Source: Latrodectus hesperus
Lineage: Eukaryota; Arthropoda; Arachnida; Araneae; Theridiidae
DNA length: 64,000 nt
Assembly (NCBI GenBank): GCA_037975125.1
Contig: CM075853.1
Location: forward strand, 51,714,458-51,778,457
Direction: 5' to 3'
The number at the start of each line of letters is the position of its first letter. The stretch's first letter is position 1. Below, one piece after another: positions 1 to 12,720 of the stretch. Under the pieces are notes generated by a model. It was given only the letters and a program-made list of their open reading frames with translations. It was not told the origin of the DNA and searched no databases. The position numbers and the translations under genes were made by a program.

Positions 1-696
1 TTAAGAATGTTTATATACGTAAAATGAAAAAAATACTTCCTGTAAACTACGCCTAAGAATTTTTTTATTTGAATAATTAAATGAATGTTAAAAATAATGT
101 ATGTAATTATACTGTTAAATAAATGATTTCCATTATTTAGACATAGTTTTAATTACGAATATGTAAGCTCTGCTAAAATAAATTAAAGCTCTACCTCGCA
201 GGTTAAAAAGATTTTATTGAAAATTTTCTTGAATATTTAAGTTATGTTTACTTAAATTTTAAGTAAATATCCTTCAGATGATGATTAAAGTTTACTTGAC
301 ATCGTAATTTAAAAATATATTTATAAACAATGAAAGTGAATTTCAAACAACAGTGTTTACATTCCATATATTTAAGGCTTTTTATCAAAAATAATATTTA
401 TTTTTGAGCTCATTTTTTTTCAAATTAAAATATGTAAATGTTGTAAATGACATATGTGCATTACAGAATAATTCATAATTGATAACAGTTACACAACATG
501 AGAATACACAATTTTAGTAAATGTATATATGGAAATTAGTTATAGGCTTCAAAATTTTAAAGAAATCAATACATTAAATGATTATTTTATTTGGGAAATG
601 TAGATGATCGATTTTCTCAATTTAAGTTAAACGTATCGTGAATTTTATTTCAGAGTTTTTTAATAAATAAATTTTTTATCAAACATTTTTAGCTCG

Positions 697-821
<125 letters not shown>

Positions 822-1139
822 TTACCATTTTAATGTAAAAATAAAATTATATCCAGAAGCCAATGTATTTAAAAATATTTTATTTATATGTCTAAATAAA
901 TCCTTAAATGGTTAGAAATTTAATGATAAGTTCTTAAATACGAACTTCCAATAAGAAGAGTTATGAAATATTAAGTGATGAAGATAATTAACTTTGTCTA
1001 TTTTCTAACACAAAAATATATCACTAAAAATTGCATTTCTAACTCAAAATTGCAGTTTCATCACATTGATGACTCATCAATATACATATTCTTTAAAATA
1101 TTGACATCTTTTTATTCTGATTAATTATTTAGTGATTTT

Positions 1140-1547
1140 ATTCTTCGCAAATTTCTGCACCGACTTAAGCCAATTTTATCGAATGGAGAACAACGCACGC
1201 CTTTTCTGAGTTGTCTGGACAGAACAATTAAATCGTTTGTCTTTCCGACCCATTAAGTTATGAGAATTAATCACCATTGCTCGCATTTTAATATCAAAAC
1301 AAATTTACACAGCCAAGTGGAAAACACGTCGAGCTTGTATCTCCCAGCATCTGTTACCTGTCACCCGGTTTTCATTATTGCACTTGCTTATATCTTCCAA
1401 AGTGTTACCTTCCCGCCATTTGTCACTTTCCCATTCAATATTTCATGCAAGTCTTGTGGCAACCCCTTATTTACATGGTTAAAGAAGACATTTCCGAAAA
1501 GCTATGGCCTTATGTCTTTTAGTATCTCTTTGACTGACGCAAATTGA
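1140..1547. other. GC-richer non-coding block
   Basis: This 400-bp stretch has visibly more C and G than its surroundings, for example around 1185-1240 and 1320-1450. A 95-codon open frame starts at 1260, but its product has no domain I recognise and the frame is not supported by start context or neighbours. The block could be a conserved regulatory element, an exon fragment or an old unrecognised repeat; the sequence alone does not decide. Confidence 0.25.
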
Positions 1548-2178
1548 AAAATTTAGAGAATTCTTTTCCAATTTTCTGTCTGGGTTTATCTTTATAAATG
1601 ATGGCTTGCATAGAAATATGTACAATTATTTGTTCTTAGAGAGAGGAAAATTTTCGAAATATATTTAACAGTGAAAGTATGCGTTTCACCTTCTAAGATT
1701 AGAGCTCATACATATAATAAATCAAATAAAATATATAGATAAATTTATCATTTTATTTTATAAAACAGAGTTATATTCTGCTAACTCATCAGATTATAGA
1801 AAGGGATTATTTTATCGTAATATAGTATACATAATTGGAATTTTTTTTATCATAATAAAGATTATAGTATTGAATTTTATTTTTATCATAAGTATGATCA
1901 TTATGTTTCTCCACTTCAGCATAGCAAATACTCTTAATAGCAGTGATATTTATTTCATATCGGCATTATTATTAGCAATAAAATTGCTTACTAATCATGG
2001 CATCAGTAACTATTGTACTAAGTTACTAAGTGCAAACAACACTAAAAGCTACGGCGTCATTATGTATTATCATAACAAATAAGTGGTTAGTGATGGAATG
2101 ACAAAATCACTGAATAATGAAACAAATGCGAGATATAAAAATTTTTTTCTATTGTAGATTTTTTAGATTTCTAACATA

Positions 2179-2206
2179 CACTGCTGGACAATTGCTAAGG
2201 ACGGAT
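2179..2206 (+). repeat. Left terminal inverted repeat of Tc1-A
   Basis: 28 bp starting CACTGCTGG and ending ACGGAT. It is an exact reverse complement of 3649-3676 and abuts a TA at 2177-2178. Confidence 0.95.
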
Positions 2207-2437
2207 AACACTATCATCCATAGCAACCACAAAATGAAAGAAAGCAAAATGTGGAAAATTAGAATAAGTGCGGGATATAGTAAGAAGAAGTATGCGTATG
2301 CAAAATTTTTTTCCACTTCTGTTCATCACGTGATAGCGTTCATAAGAGGCTTAAAGGTTTTGACGCGTGTGGACAGTTGTTGTTTCAAGTCAAAGTTTTA
2401 CAGGAAAGATTTAATAGACAAACTTGAAATTTTTGGC

Positions 2438-3463
2438 ATGTCTTCCCGACGTCACTTAGATGATTTTATGCGTGGCCGAATTATTGGAAAGATCGAAGAA
2501 GGACGAAAAATAAGAGCTATTGTTAGGGAGTTCGACATCGCTCACAGCGTTGTTTCACGGCTGTGGAAGTCATTTTAAACTACTTGAATGTGTAATAGGC
2601 GGCACGAGAGAGGTCGCGTTAGAAGTACGACGTCTGCAGAAGACATATATCGTCCTATCAGCAAAAAGGAACAGGCGCACCACAGCTCAGAAGGTGGCAA
2701 ATCAGTTTCTTGCTGCCTCAGGAAAACAGATCTCCCGAAAAACTGTTGCCAGATGATTGAGGGGAGAAGGACTAGACAACACCATACTGCCTGTTAGCAA
2801 TGGTGTCGTGAGCATCGCAATTGGACTGAACAGGACTGGGCATGCGTACTATTCTCAGATGAGAGTAGGTTCAGTCTGTCATCGGAATGTAGACGCCAAC
2901 TGATCTGGCGCGAGAGTGGTACTGCTTATCATCCAGAAAATATCCAGGAAAGGGACCGATATCTGACATGCAGTGTCATGGTGTGGGCCGGTATTATGAT
3001 TAATGGCCGCACGTCCCTACATGTAGTTGCGAATGGGACTATGACGGGCCAACGATACATTAATGAAGTTCTTCTTCCTCATGTTCGTCTTTTCCGTTGT
3101 ACTGTCGGTGATAAATTTGTTTTTATGGACAACGCAACATGTCATCGAACACTCGCTGTTCAGGATTCTCTAGACAGCGAGGGTATTATACGCCTCGTAT
3201 GGCCATCACGTTCTCCAGATCTAAAATCCATTGAAAATGTGTGGGTTGCTTTGGGGAGGCAAGTTGCTGGTCGAAACTATCCTCCGAAAAACAAGAACAC
3301 CCTCATCCATGCACTCCCAGAGGAATAGGATAAATTGTCTTAACAGCTGCTGGATAATGTTGTTCAAAGTATGATACGACGTGTGGAATGTTGCATCAAT
3401 CACACTCCACGGTGGACATATCCCGTACTGATACCTTTCTTCAAGGTGCCTGCTGAATTTTAG
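2438..3463 (+). pseudogene. Tc1-type DD34E transposase, broken
   Basis: This is the transposase that would cut and rejoin the ends of Tc1-A. The start is ATG 2438 (MSSRRHLDDF), the usual Tc1 N-terminus, and the helix-turn-helix text (RGRIIGKIEEG...VVSRLWKSF) runs to a stop at 2578. The frame then shifts: 2595-2756 reads the second DNA-binding half (RNRRTTAQKVANQFLAASG). After an apparent small deletion near 2760-2795 and an in-frame TAG at 2795, the first frame resumes. Catalytic residues are present: Asp at 2858 (FSDESRF), Asp at 3128 (FMDNATCH) and Glu at 3233 (SIENVW), with 34 residues between the last two. Further stops fall at 3326 and 3341, and the relic ends at 3463 (KVPAEF). The 1,026-nt span fits the normal length of about 340 residues. 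It is clearly non-functional. Confidence 0.93.
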
Positions 3464-3648
3464 ATGCATTGTTCCATTTTTCCGTATGCAGCATCGAATT
3501 AATTTTTTTTCTTTCATATGTTTCACAGCTTTTGTACCTTCCAGAACAATAAATATTCTTTATTCTAATGTCTGAACAGTGTAGCAACTATATTTTATCC
3601 TACTAGGCCTCTTGTCTCGCTTAATGTTATGCTACATTGCAATTTGTA

Positions 3649-3676
3649 ATCCGTCCTTAGCAATTGTCCAGCAGTG
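3649..3676 (-). repeat. Right terminal inverted repeat of Tc1-A
   Basis: 28-bp exact mirror of the left end, followed by TA at 3677-3678. Confidence 0.95.
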
Positions 3677-5491
3677 TATATGTTAAAGTTAAAAAGCTTT
3701 AAGTAAAAAAAAAAAAGAATATATTATTAACTACCTAAATTACCTGATAACTTCATAGCAACTAATGTATACATTTTTAACTGCTTTACTTTTATTCTCT
3801 TTCCTCGTGACAGCTTAAGAGATTTATGATAGTTAATTGGTAAAAAAATTGTTTAGTGTACTTTTGAAAAATTATAAACAAATTATAGTTACATGTTTTA
3901 TCACAACCAAATAAAAAATATAAAGGATGTATACATTACTATTTTTTTCTGAAGAAAGCCGTAATGCTTAGTTATTCATAAAGCATCAGAAGAGTGGCTT
4001 GTCTGATGATGCTTATGTACACTTAAAAAATAAAAATATTCATCAGTGATTTGTAAAAAAGTTAGAAAGTACCTGAAAATCTGTGAAAACATCGCTGATG
4101 GTGTCAAGATTGAAGATTCTGAATTATGTCCTCTGATAAAGAAGTTGAGCAACAAAAATGTGTATGCGATGACATGGCATACTTGCAACTATTTAGATTT
4201 AAATTAAGATCAGAATTTGCTAAATATTTTTATGTGGAAAATGAAGAATCAAATTGTGATAGCTTCGCATGATACACAGTTTAATGTAATTAATTTTCGA
4301 AGTAAAAATTAAAATTTTGTTCTTTTCATAGGGCTTGAAACCTTGTTGTTGCAGTATTCTTTATAGCAAAAGGTATGAGTGAGTGTTATATATGAGCTAA
4401 GATTTTGAGATTGCATTATTCATGGCGATGGAACACGCAATTTAACTTAGCGCCGCATTTACATTGAAGCAGCATTTCTGAGCAATTTTAACTATCACAA
4501 AATATGATGGCATTACCTTTTTCCTGGAAATTACGAAATTAAAAAATATTTTGTAAAATAAATATTAATATTTGACACTGCTTAATAAGAGCCAAAAAGC
4601 AGAAAACTCTGTAGTAAGACATTTTAACCTTCTCCGAGTAATAGTGACTTCTGGAATGACTTTTTATAGTGTGTCATATTCACACGTTACCTGAGAGGAA
4701 ACTCAAAAATATGTCAAAGCATCTACTCTAAAATATTTGGTACGAATATTAAACCAGTTATTTGAAATCTGATAGAATCGAACCTAGAAATTTTCACGGC
4801 AAAGAGTGTAGTCCTAAAACTGGGACGCAATATGCTTCTGTCATTGAATTTGAAAATTTCAACTTTTATATGCAATTTAACTATCTAATTTCTATATTTT
4901 AATTTTTTTTAAATCTTTTTTTAACCCAGTTCCATAATTTTCGCCTTCATTAAAATTTAGCAGTTTTTTTATAGTTTATAATCTATTATTCTCTTTGTTA
5001 TTTTTGAATTAAAAATTTTTCAATGCAAAAAGTAATATGAAAGTGAGGAAATGCATAAGTAGCTTCCTATTTATAAAGAGGTATAAATAATAATATGCAC
5101 GTAAAAGTATTTTAACGATCATATACGTTGTGCGTATTATATATTGTAATTAATTGTATTTCAATTGTATTCTATAATTAGTTATAACTGTTCCTTGTTT
5201 AGACTGAAGTTAGATTAGGGTATATAAATTATACCACGATTTATACATGTGCTCTAAATATTTAGCAATAAATGATGTTGTTTAACTATTCCAGAGAGGA
5301 AGTTAGAAAAAATAATATATTTCTTCTTTCTTTTACTGCTATTATTTCTCTAACATAAAATTTTAGTACCACTTATTCTTAGATTATACATTTTATTAGA
5401 ACTGTATAGGAATACTTATTTATTAAGTTATGTCTTCCGATTGAAATGATCCAATTTAATTAAAGAACATTATAAATATAATGAAAACAGC

Positions 5492-5494
<3 letters not shown>

Positions 5495-5548
<54 letters not shown>
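5495..5548. repeat. (TA)n microsatellite
   Basis: 54 bp of uninterrupted TA dinucleotide. Confidence 0.97.
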
Positions 5549-5551
<3 letters not shown>

Positions 5552-8500
5552 GAGTTAAAGATATTATTCTAAGCATTGTAATTATAAATTAAGAAACACG
5601 CGATTCGTATGCACTTTCAATTAACCTCAAAATTTATATTTCTCAATCGAAGAACGAAAAATTAATCGGCCGAAAGTCTAAACTTAACCACAAAATGACT
5701 TTGCCGATTGAAAAGTGTTACAATTCAGACAAGTTATGACGAATAAGCAAGTGCCTTGCAGAATTTAAATTAGCAAAGATGAAAGGGAAAATTAGTATTT
5801 GGTTTCAAAATTAAAACACAATTAACACAGACTTTCATTGTTCCTCAAGGCACATGCACTTTTAGAATATATTCCACATATATATGTATGCTAATTTTCA
5901 ACAATCCGTCATATAATGCTATAGAAATTTTCAATTCGAAACAAAAGAAAATTAAAAAAAAAATTGTGTAAAAATTCTCAGAGCAGACTCAAAGACTTGA
6001 GAATAAATGTAATTTATTTCATTTTCCCCCGGTTCGGTCGTTGATTTTATCGCTCCTATTTACATACAAAATGCTTATTAATCAAAGCTGCCACCTTGCG
6101 GAATACAAATAAATCATTATTTGAAATAAACTGGAACGATTTGAGTGACTAGAAACAAATGAGAATTCGGCGTTTCGAAAATGAAACAAAGAATAAAAGA
6201 GATCCCGCTACTTGAAAGTGAGCTCTTAAAAGTCCGCTAATTATAAGGCTTAGTTGAAATTTGAGTGAAACGTTTAAATGTCTTAAAAATACGTTCAGCA
6301 TTTTGTTTTGTAATGCCTTTTTCTTAAAGGTTAATGCGTTTGACATCAGGCCTTAGGTGAAAGGTATTTAACTGCCAAAAGAAAATTAATGCCTTCTCAA
6401 CTTATGGATTTGTAAAAAAGCAGATAATAGGAGAGAAATATTTAAAAAGCATGTTAAGGCCTCATTCTTTCGACATTAGAGAAGGCTGTTATCGACTCGT
6501 TCCACGATATGAGGTCTTCTTTTATTGGTATTAAGTTTGAAAGTAATTGTTCTCAAAGTTTTCTGAGGAATTGAATGAGAAAAAAATAAAATTCATAAAT
6601 TTTTGTATTTCTTCTTGGTGTTTTTTTACTCTGCGTTATGATGGTAATTATCATAACATAAATCAATCTTAGCTTTTAATGGTTTTTGAAATGGATGAAA
6701 ATGCTTGATTTGCATAAATTAAGAAAACAATTGAAGATTTTCCTATAAAAAGAAAACAACATTCAAGTGATTTTCAGCATGACCTATTTTTGTAAGATTA
6801 TTATTTCTTTTAAAAACTGCACAGTTGATTTTCAAAAATACTCCTAATACAGGTTCGAATACAAATTCGCATTTTTTAAAAATAAAAACAATGGTTTTGT
6901 AATACTAATGTTGTTGATTCATACCACGTATGATTAATTCTTTTGCTTATTTATATACTGTATCTCGAAACTTGACTTCCATATAAGCATGATCAACCTA
7001 AGTTGTGTTGCTCCATCTTAGCTTGGCACCATTTAAAATAGAGCATGCTTGAACTCTACCACCAATTGTACTTTATTACCAGCTGAGAGTAGTGTACTGA
7101 AAATCATTCATGGATGTAAAAATGTTTCTAAATAATGTAATAAAATTACAACCGGGCACAGTGAAATTCGTGATGAAAAAAGAAACAGTTAATAGTCAAG
7201 TTTCACATCGGCAATCACATGTGGAATCTTGAATTACGGATAAAATTCAGATGGGCACAACAGAACTTAGAGATTATTATTATTGAGCAAGGTATAAACA
7301 TTCTTTGAGAGACAGTAGCTAAATATCGCACGTCAAACCATCGATCACCTGTAAAACTTTAGTTGGAACTTCATTACCTGCATAACATACAATTTAGACT
7401 TAGTACAGAGCAACTACCACATGCTCCTTAAGTTTGCAGAAAATTTGTCTGAATGACAGTTTTGCTTTAGCGACGAGGTAAAATATGAATTTATGTCTTT
7501 CTAAATAAAATGACAACTAGCTGGTATGATATAGGCATTGAAAACTGCTACTGCAGCTACAAATAAGCATTATCCCAAATGGCTATCATAAATTGAAAAA
7601 TAAAAAAGCTTTAACCTATAAAATGATGAAATTACCATAGAAAGCAAACTGTTATTCGTATATCCAAATGTAAAAGATCTCCTGTTGTAGATAACCCACA
7701 AATTATAATTAAATATTCATGAAACTTTTGAAAGAAGAAAAAAAATTTGTCTCTTTTAATAATTCTATACTTAATTTTTTTAAAAAAATGAAAAATTAAG
7801 GGCACTGATATTTTTTATTTAAAAATAGCTGTATTATTTTAAGAGCTTAGTTTAGCAATTCAGAAGTCAAGAAATTCCTTAAAATACAAAAACAAATAAT
7901 TTCTTCTTGTTATATCACTTTGAAAACGGGAATGGTTTTTCCCTGTAAGTGAATTATGGATTAAATTTCAAACGAAATCCAGTCTCCATGAAAGAAGCTG
8001 TTGAGATCAGGGCATAACTTTTAAGAAGTCTTTCTTACCAAATATATTACTGCATAAAAGTAATGAATAATGCAATATTCTCCCGTGCTTGACCTTCTCT
8101 CTAACTGCCAAAATTAAAATAAGTCTTTAGTTGAGCAACCTTATTCCTACATTCTTGTCGTTAATAAATTCCACATACTCCTGAAGATAAAATATTTTAC
8201 ACTAAATTTTTCAATCATTGAGGAAGAATAAAAACAACAATTTTGAAATACTTAAGCTTTCTTAATTCTTAACAATCAGTTAATTCACGCAGGAAAATAA
8301 AAAAAAACATTTCAGAAACATAAATTTTCATGGAGTTATCTCTTCCAGGCGGGTAATCATTGCACCATATATTACTGGATAGGAATCTACTTGTACTGTA
8401 TGACAGGGCTGATGCGTTCAACAGAAAGCCTTATTGTAGCGAGCCATCTGCTCTTTGTTTTACGATCTCCTTAAACGGATAAGTAATCACTTGCTCCATT

Positions 8501-8854
8501 TATTTGGTGATAAAAATCTGGTAATCCTCAAATTATAGATCTACAGCGGTAAAATCAGAAAGATTTTTTTTGCTTAATATATATATCATGCGGCAACTTA
8601 TAATCTGCCAACATTTGATTCGCTTTTCCGATAGCCTGTGTGGGGAAAAACCATCGTGTTGTGTATAATTTGAAGTCTTTTGTCATCGTTTAGAAAAAAT
8701 TATTTAACCATTAGATAAGAAGAAACTTACCACGTGTTTTAGATAAGCCTTTATGATTTTACTCTTTTTTAAGCAGTGGGATTTTAAAATAGTGTAAATG
8801 GCTTAATATTCTCATAAAAGAAAAAAAGGAATCTACTTTTTATTTTATTGCCAA

Positions 8855-8878
8855 TCTCTCTCTCTCTCTCTCTCTCTT
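8855..8878. repeat. (CT)n microsatellite
   Basis: About twelve CT units, a polypyrimidine run in otherwise mixed AT-rich sequence. Confidence 0.9.
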
Positions 8879-9097
8879 CTTGCGTAATTTTACATTGATA
8901 ATAAACATGCGTAAATAAATATAATTACATAACAAAAGATACAATGCTAGAACTACTGAAAGTATTAATAGAAGTATGGCTTATAAATAATGAAAATAAA
9001 CAATTTTTTTATTAAATTCCAAGAGAAATATCTTTTTTAGTTTTTATTTTACTGATTTCCGCATTCGGATAGTTAAGTGTTTCTACAAAACTTGAAC

Positions 9098-9399
9098 GCC
9101 GACCGAGGGTTGAGTGGTTAGCGCCCCTGACTCCTCAGCTGTGGGTCCTGGGTTTGAATCCCGGTTCGGGCATGAATGTTCTTTCTCTGTTCTTTCAGTG
9201 TTTCTCTATCCTTTCTTCCGTGATGATGTATGAATGTGCCCCACCCTATAAACGGGTTTGTGGTGGTATGACGCGGGTAATGCTACTCGCCTCCGTGACT
9301 TGGTTCACAGGTGCCCGCTGGGTAACGACAAATGAGTAGCAGTTTCTTGCCTTGTTGTGGCATAGGGTTCAACCCTCAAGTGCCCGCCATTGGAAAAAG
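9098..9399 (+). mobile_element. tRNA-derived SINE, family A, full length (copy A1)
   Basis: A 302-bp short interspersed element. The head is tRNA-like: an A-box-like segment near 9106-9117 (ttgagtggttag) and a B box at 9151-9161 (ggtttgaatcc), the internal promoter used by RNA polymerase III. The body runs to the tail CCCGCCATTGGAAAAA. It is bounded by an exact 9-bp target duplication, aacttgaac, at 9089-9097 and 9400-9408, so insertion was by target-primed reverse transcription. SINEs encode no protein and borrow LINE enzymes. A 61-codon open frame inside it is not a gene. Copies A2 (42328-42629) and A3 (32154-32449) share the whole layout, with the closest agreement in the 59 bp at 9282-9340. 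Confidence 0.93.
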
Positions 9400-10619
9400 A
9401 ACTTGAACAATTCAATAAAACAACTAAAAAAAAGAGATTTTATTTCATAATATTTTTGAGTAATTGTGTGAAGAATTCTCGGAGAACAAATAGCGAAAAT
9501 TGGTCTGATGTGACAAAGGGAAATATATACTAAATTCCTAAATTTTTACATTTTTCTCCAAGAAACTAGGAAACAGATCATTTTTAAATGTTTCGTAATT
9601 TAGCATTAAAAACAACCACAGTTTTAGTCAGTATTTTTACATATTTGATGAGTTCAGTAATTATTCCTCAAAGGTTAACTTCTCTACTCTTCAATGCACG
9701 AAGAGTTTTTATTTTTTTGTCTGTATGTTTAATCAAAAGGAAGCTTCATTTTTCTAATTATTATTTAATATTTTTACAAGATTTGATCTTGAAGATGAGG
9801 TAAGCCCCTTAAAATTTTTACATTTGAAAAATAAAATCGAAATACGATATTGTGATGATTTCTCTTTGATAGTCATATATTGTAAGGATGGGTATATCAT
9901 CGTATTCTAAAAATGAATTTATCAATAAATTTAATAAGGTAAATTAGGTATAACCTATTCAAATCTGTGAAACTGCATGCATTGTGAAATGATAAAAATT
10001 TCCAAATTAGCAAAATGCTATGTTTAGCTATGCATGAATTGTAATCTTCGAAATATCATCAGAAAAATATCAAAATAAAATTCGCATTAAAAGTTGAATA
10101 AGCAATTATATTTAATATGGTTGCATTTTTCAAATATCTTAAAACATAAGATCTAAATGAAAACTGTGTTAATTTTACACTAAATTTTACATTTATTTTA
10201 ATAATTTTAATTATCATAACTTAGATTTCTTGTTTACAGTAACACGTAATATTTAACAAATCAAATTATTCAGTATAATTGCCACTAAATCCCAGATAAC
10301 ATTTCCAATTATCTTCATATAAGGAAAAGGGAGTGTTCTTCAAATTCCGTCTTGGGACAAAATTAGAAAAGGGATATTTCGTTTACTTATCCCTATTTAA
10401 AGTTTTTCCTATTTCTGCTAAAAACATCTTTAATTATGACTATTCAGTCATCAATACATTATAAAGAAATCAAGTTTGTTACGTGAAATGAGTTCTAAAA
10501 TGTATTTTAAGATAATAAATGTCAATATAAACTTTTCCATACTGACGCAATACACAAAATGGAAGGAAAATTACATTAAATCAAACAAACTTCATCATTA
10601 ACAGTCAAATTTCAGCACT

Positions 10620-10945
10620 TTGCATTCATCCATAGCTCCATGAAGACAAATGGCGTTTTAATTATTCTTCTAAATGTAGCGCGTTTTGTTGAATTTCTGC
10701 TTAATATTCCGTTGGATGCTATGCATATCTTCTTAATGTCTCCGGTGCCACGCTGTAAGGCAGGTAGATAGGGAAATGAGCGAACCTTATTTATTAAGGT
10801 TTTCCCTTGCCGCTTTATTTACGATAAACGAATGAGTTTTATCGTATTATTTTGCACAGAAGGAAAACACTCCTATAAAGAGCGCACATTCTCAAAGAGT
10901 CCATTCTCTGTTCATAAGAATTGTGGCAATAAATTGTGTGTGGGT
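10620..10945. promoter_or_regulatory. Candidate non-coding regulatory block
   Basis: A GC-richer block of about 325 bp without a convincing reading frame. Visible motifs are: ggttttccc at 10798-10806 (its complement gggaaaacc resembles a Rel/Dorsal core), and a pair of facing 9-bp arms tacgataaa (10820-10828) and tttatcgta (10838-10846), which resemble posterior-Hox or Caudal-type sites. A developmental enhancer is an inference only; chance occurrence in AT-rich DNA is possible for the second motif pair. Confidence 0.25.
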
Positions 10946-12200
10946 CTAAATTTGGAAATCATTTGTATATTATATGTGATTAGAAAAGAGATTACGTGAT
11001 TCAAAAAGTTGAAAAACAAATTATCCATTCAATAAATTGCAAAAAATTTGACCCAGGAAGTTATTTTTAAATTTATTAGAACACTACGCAATTTTATTTA
11101 TCATGTTTACCAAGTAGAACGATGCTAATTGATAAATATTGTATTCGTATATTTATTGGTTTTTGTAAATCCATTTTTGGCAACTCGATGTTTTAGAAAT
11201 TTAGCAAAATCAGAAACTTTTAACAATTCATTAATTTATTCTTTTAAATTTCAACAGGAATATGCAATCAATTAAAGTTCAATGCTGTTAGAATAACAAA
11301 AATGTCAAAACATTTCTTCAGTATATTCAGTATATCTAAATGACCATGCTTTAAGTTAAAGCAATAATGCTTTACATGAGATAATTCCTTCAATGTTAAT
11401 GTAGTTTGAATAAACTTCAGGATTTTTAATTGTCTTAAAATATAATTGATGAAATCATGAAATGTATGCTTTTTATGGCAGAGTATATGTAAAGAATTAA
11501 TCATATAACTCGAGCAGATAGATTCTTTTATTAATACTCATTGAAAAATAAAAATTAAATCCTAATAAAATGAAAAAATCAAATGGTGTTTTTTAAAAGT
11601 GTAACATAAATAAAGTATCAAAATATAAATTTTATTAATTTACACAATAATAGTAACAATAATTTTTGCTTAAGTTTGAAAGATTCACAAAATATTTACG
11701 TGAATATTTATTAACTAAATAAATATGCACTTTTCCCTTAAATCAATATACAGCTAAATATATTCAAATGTATAATCCCTACTTAAAAAAAAAAAAATTA
11801 ATGAAAATATTTTCGTTATGGCAGAAGTCCTCATTATTAATTTTATACATTTATAAAACTATTCTTAAAATATTTGGTATAATTATTTTAAAATTAATTA
11901 AAATAATACGATAATACAAAAATAAAAGTTTTTCCAATGTTATTTGAATTTATATTATGTAAAAATATATTTTAAAATGTCAAAAAAAAAAAATAAAATT
12001 CTTGAATATAAAAGTAAAAGTTATCATTTTACATTGGCAAAAAACAATCACTTTGAGTTAAAAGAATATTTCGTGCACTGAAAAAAATTAAGAATTACTT
12101 CCTGATTTGTCCTGCATTTATGTGTTATTAACAAAATGAATCGCACATTTAATGAATTGAATCTTTGACTGTGTGAATTTGAGAGTTTCATTTTCAGTTC

Positions 12201-12249
12201 ATTATTTACTGAAAGTTTATTATAAATAAATAAACTTTCAGTAAATAAT
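12201..12249. repeat. Perfect 21-bp inverted repeat, 7-nt loop
   Basis: Left arm 12201-12221 begins attatttactgaaagttt; right arm 12229-12249 is its exact reverse complement; the loop is ataaata. Outside the arms the pairing continues imperfectly (ttcagttc against gttcagaa). RNA or single-stranded DNA would fold into a long hairpin. It could be the stub of a palindromic MITE or a chance structure. Confidence 0.9.
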
Positions 12250-12615
12250 TTCTGAACTAAATTAAATTAAATAATCAGAAATACGTTTTCAATTTCTTAA
12301 ATAAATTTTCTGTATTCTACGAATGATGTAACTTTTCTCTTTGACCGTGTTCTTACTGTAGAATAAGATGGATTGATTGCTGAGACAATTGTTAAACAAA
12401 AATTGCAAAATTGACATAAAATTAAAAATATATATTTATACGTATTTCTGTTATTTTAATTATTTTAGTTTATTTAAAAATATTCAGAAAGTGCAGAAAA
12501 CACAAAATGTGCGGAAATCAGTTATTTTTTTTATCTAATATTTCTAGCAACAAGAAATTCAAGATTATTCTAAGCCAGAAAGTCAGGCAACATTTCAATT
12601 ATATGAAACTTTCTA

Positions 12616-12720
<105 letters not shown>

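Larger units (their letters stand above)
2179..3676 (+). mobile_element. Tc1/mariner transposon, full length, inactive (copy Tc1-A)
   Basis: A 1,498-bp DNA transposon. Its two ends are perfect 28-bp inverted repeats (2179-2206 and 3649-3676) beginning CACTGCTGGACA. Both are flanked directly by TA (2177-2178 and 3677-3678), the target duplication of this superfamily. Between them lies one transposase reading region on the plus strand, broken by frameshifts, stops and a small deletion. Tc1 elements move by cut and paste: the transposase binds the ends, excises the element and inserts it at TA. The ends match exactly, so this copy could in principle still be moved by a transposase supplied elsewhere, although it cannot make its own. 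A 259-bp leader precedes the coding start. The length is normal for the superfamily. Confidence 0.95.
3679..9088. other. AT-rich stretch, mostly nothing recognised
   Basis: About 5.4 kb of AT-rich DNA. I see a (TA)n array at 5495-5548, a (CT)n run at 8855-8878, and somewhat GC-richer non-coding patches at about 5990-6545 and 8340-8540. I cannot assign any exon, RNA gene or transposon. A 70-codon minus-strand frame at 3976-4188 has no recognisable domain. Confidence 0.5.

Noticed and set aside
1260..1547. 95-codon open frame as a possible gene
   Set aside because: No recognisable domain, start context or neighbouring exon; it follows from a GC-richer patch. Kept only as a non-coding candidate block.
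3221..3526. 101-codon minus-strand frame
   Set aside because: It lies antisense to the Tc1-A transposase and is a shadow of that reading region.
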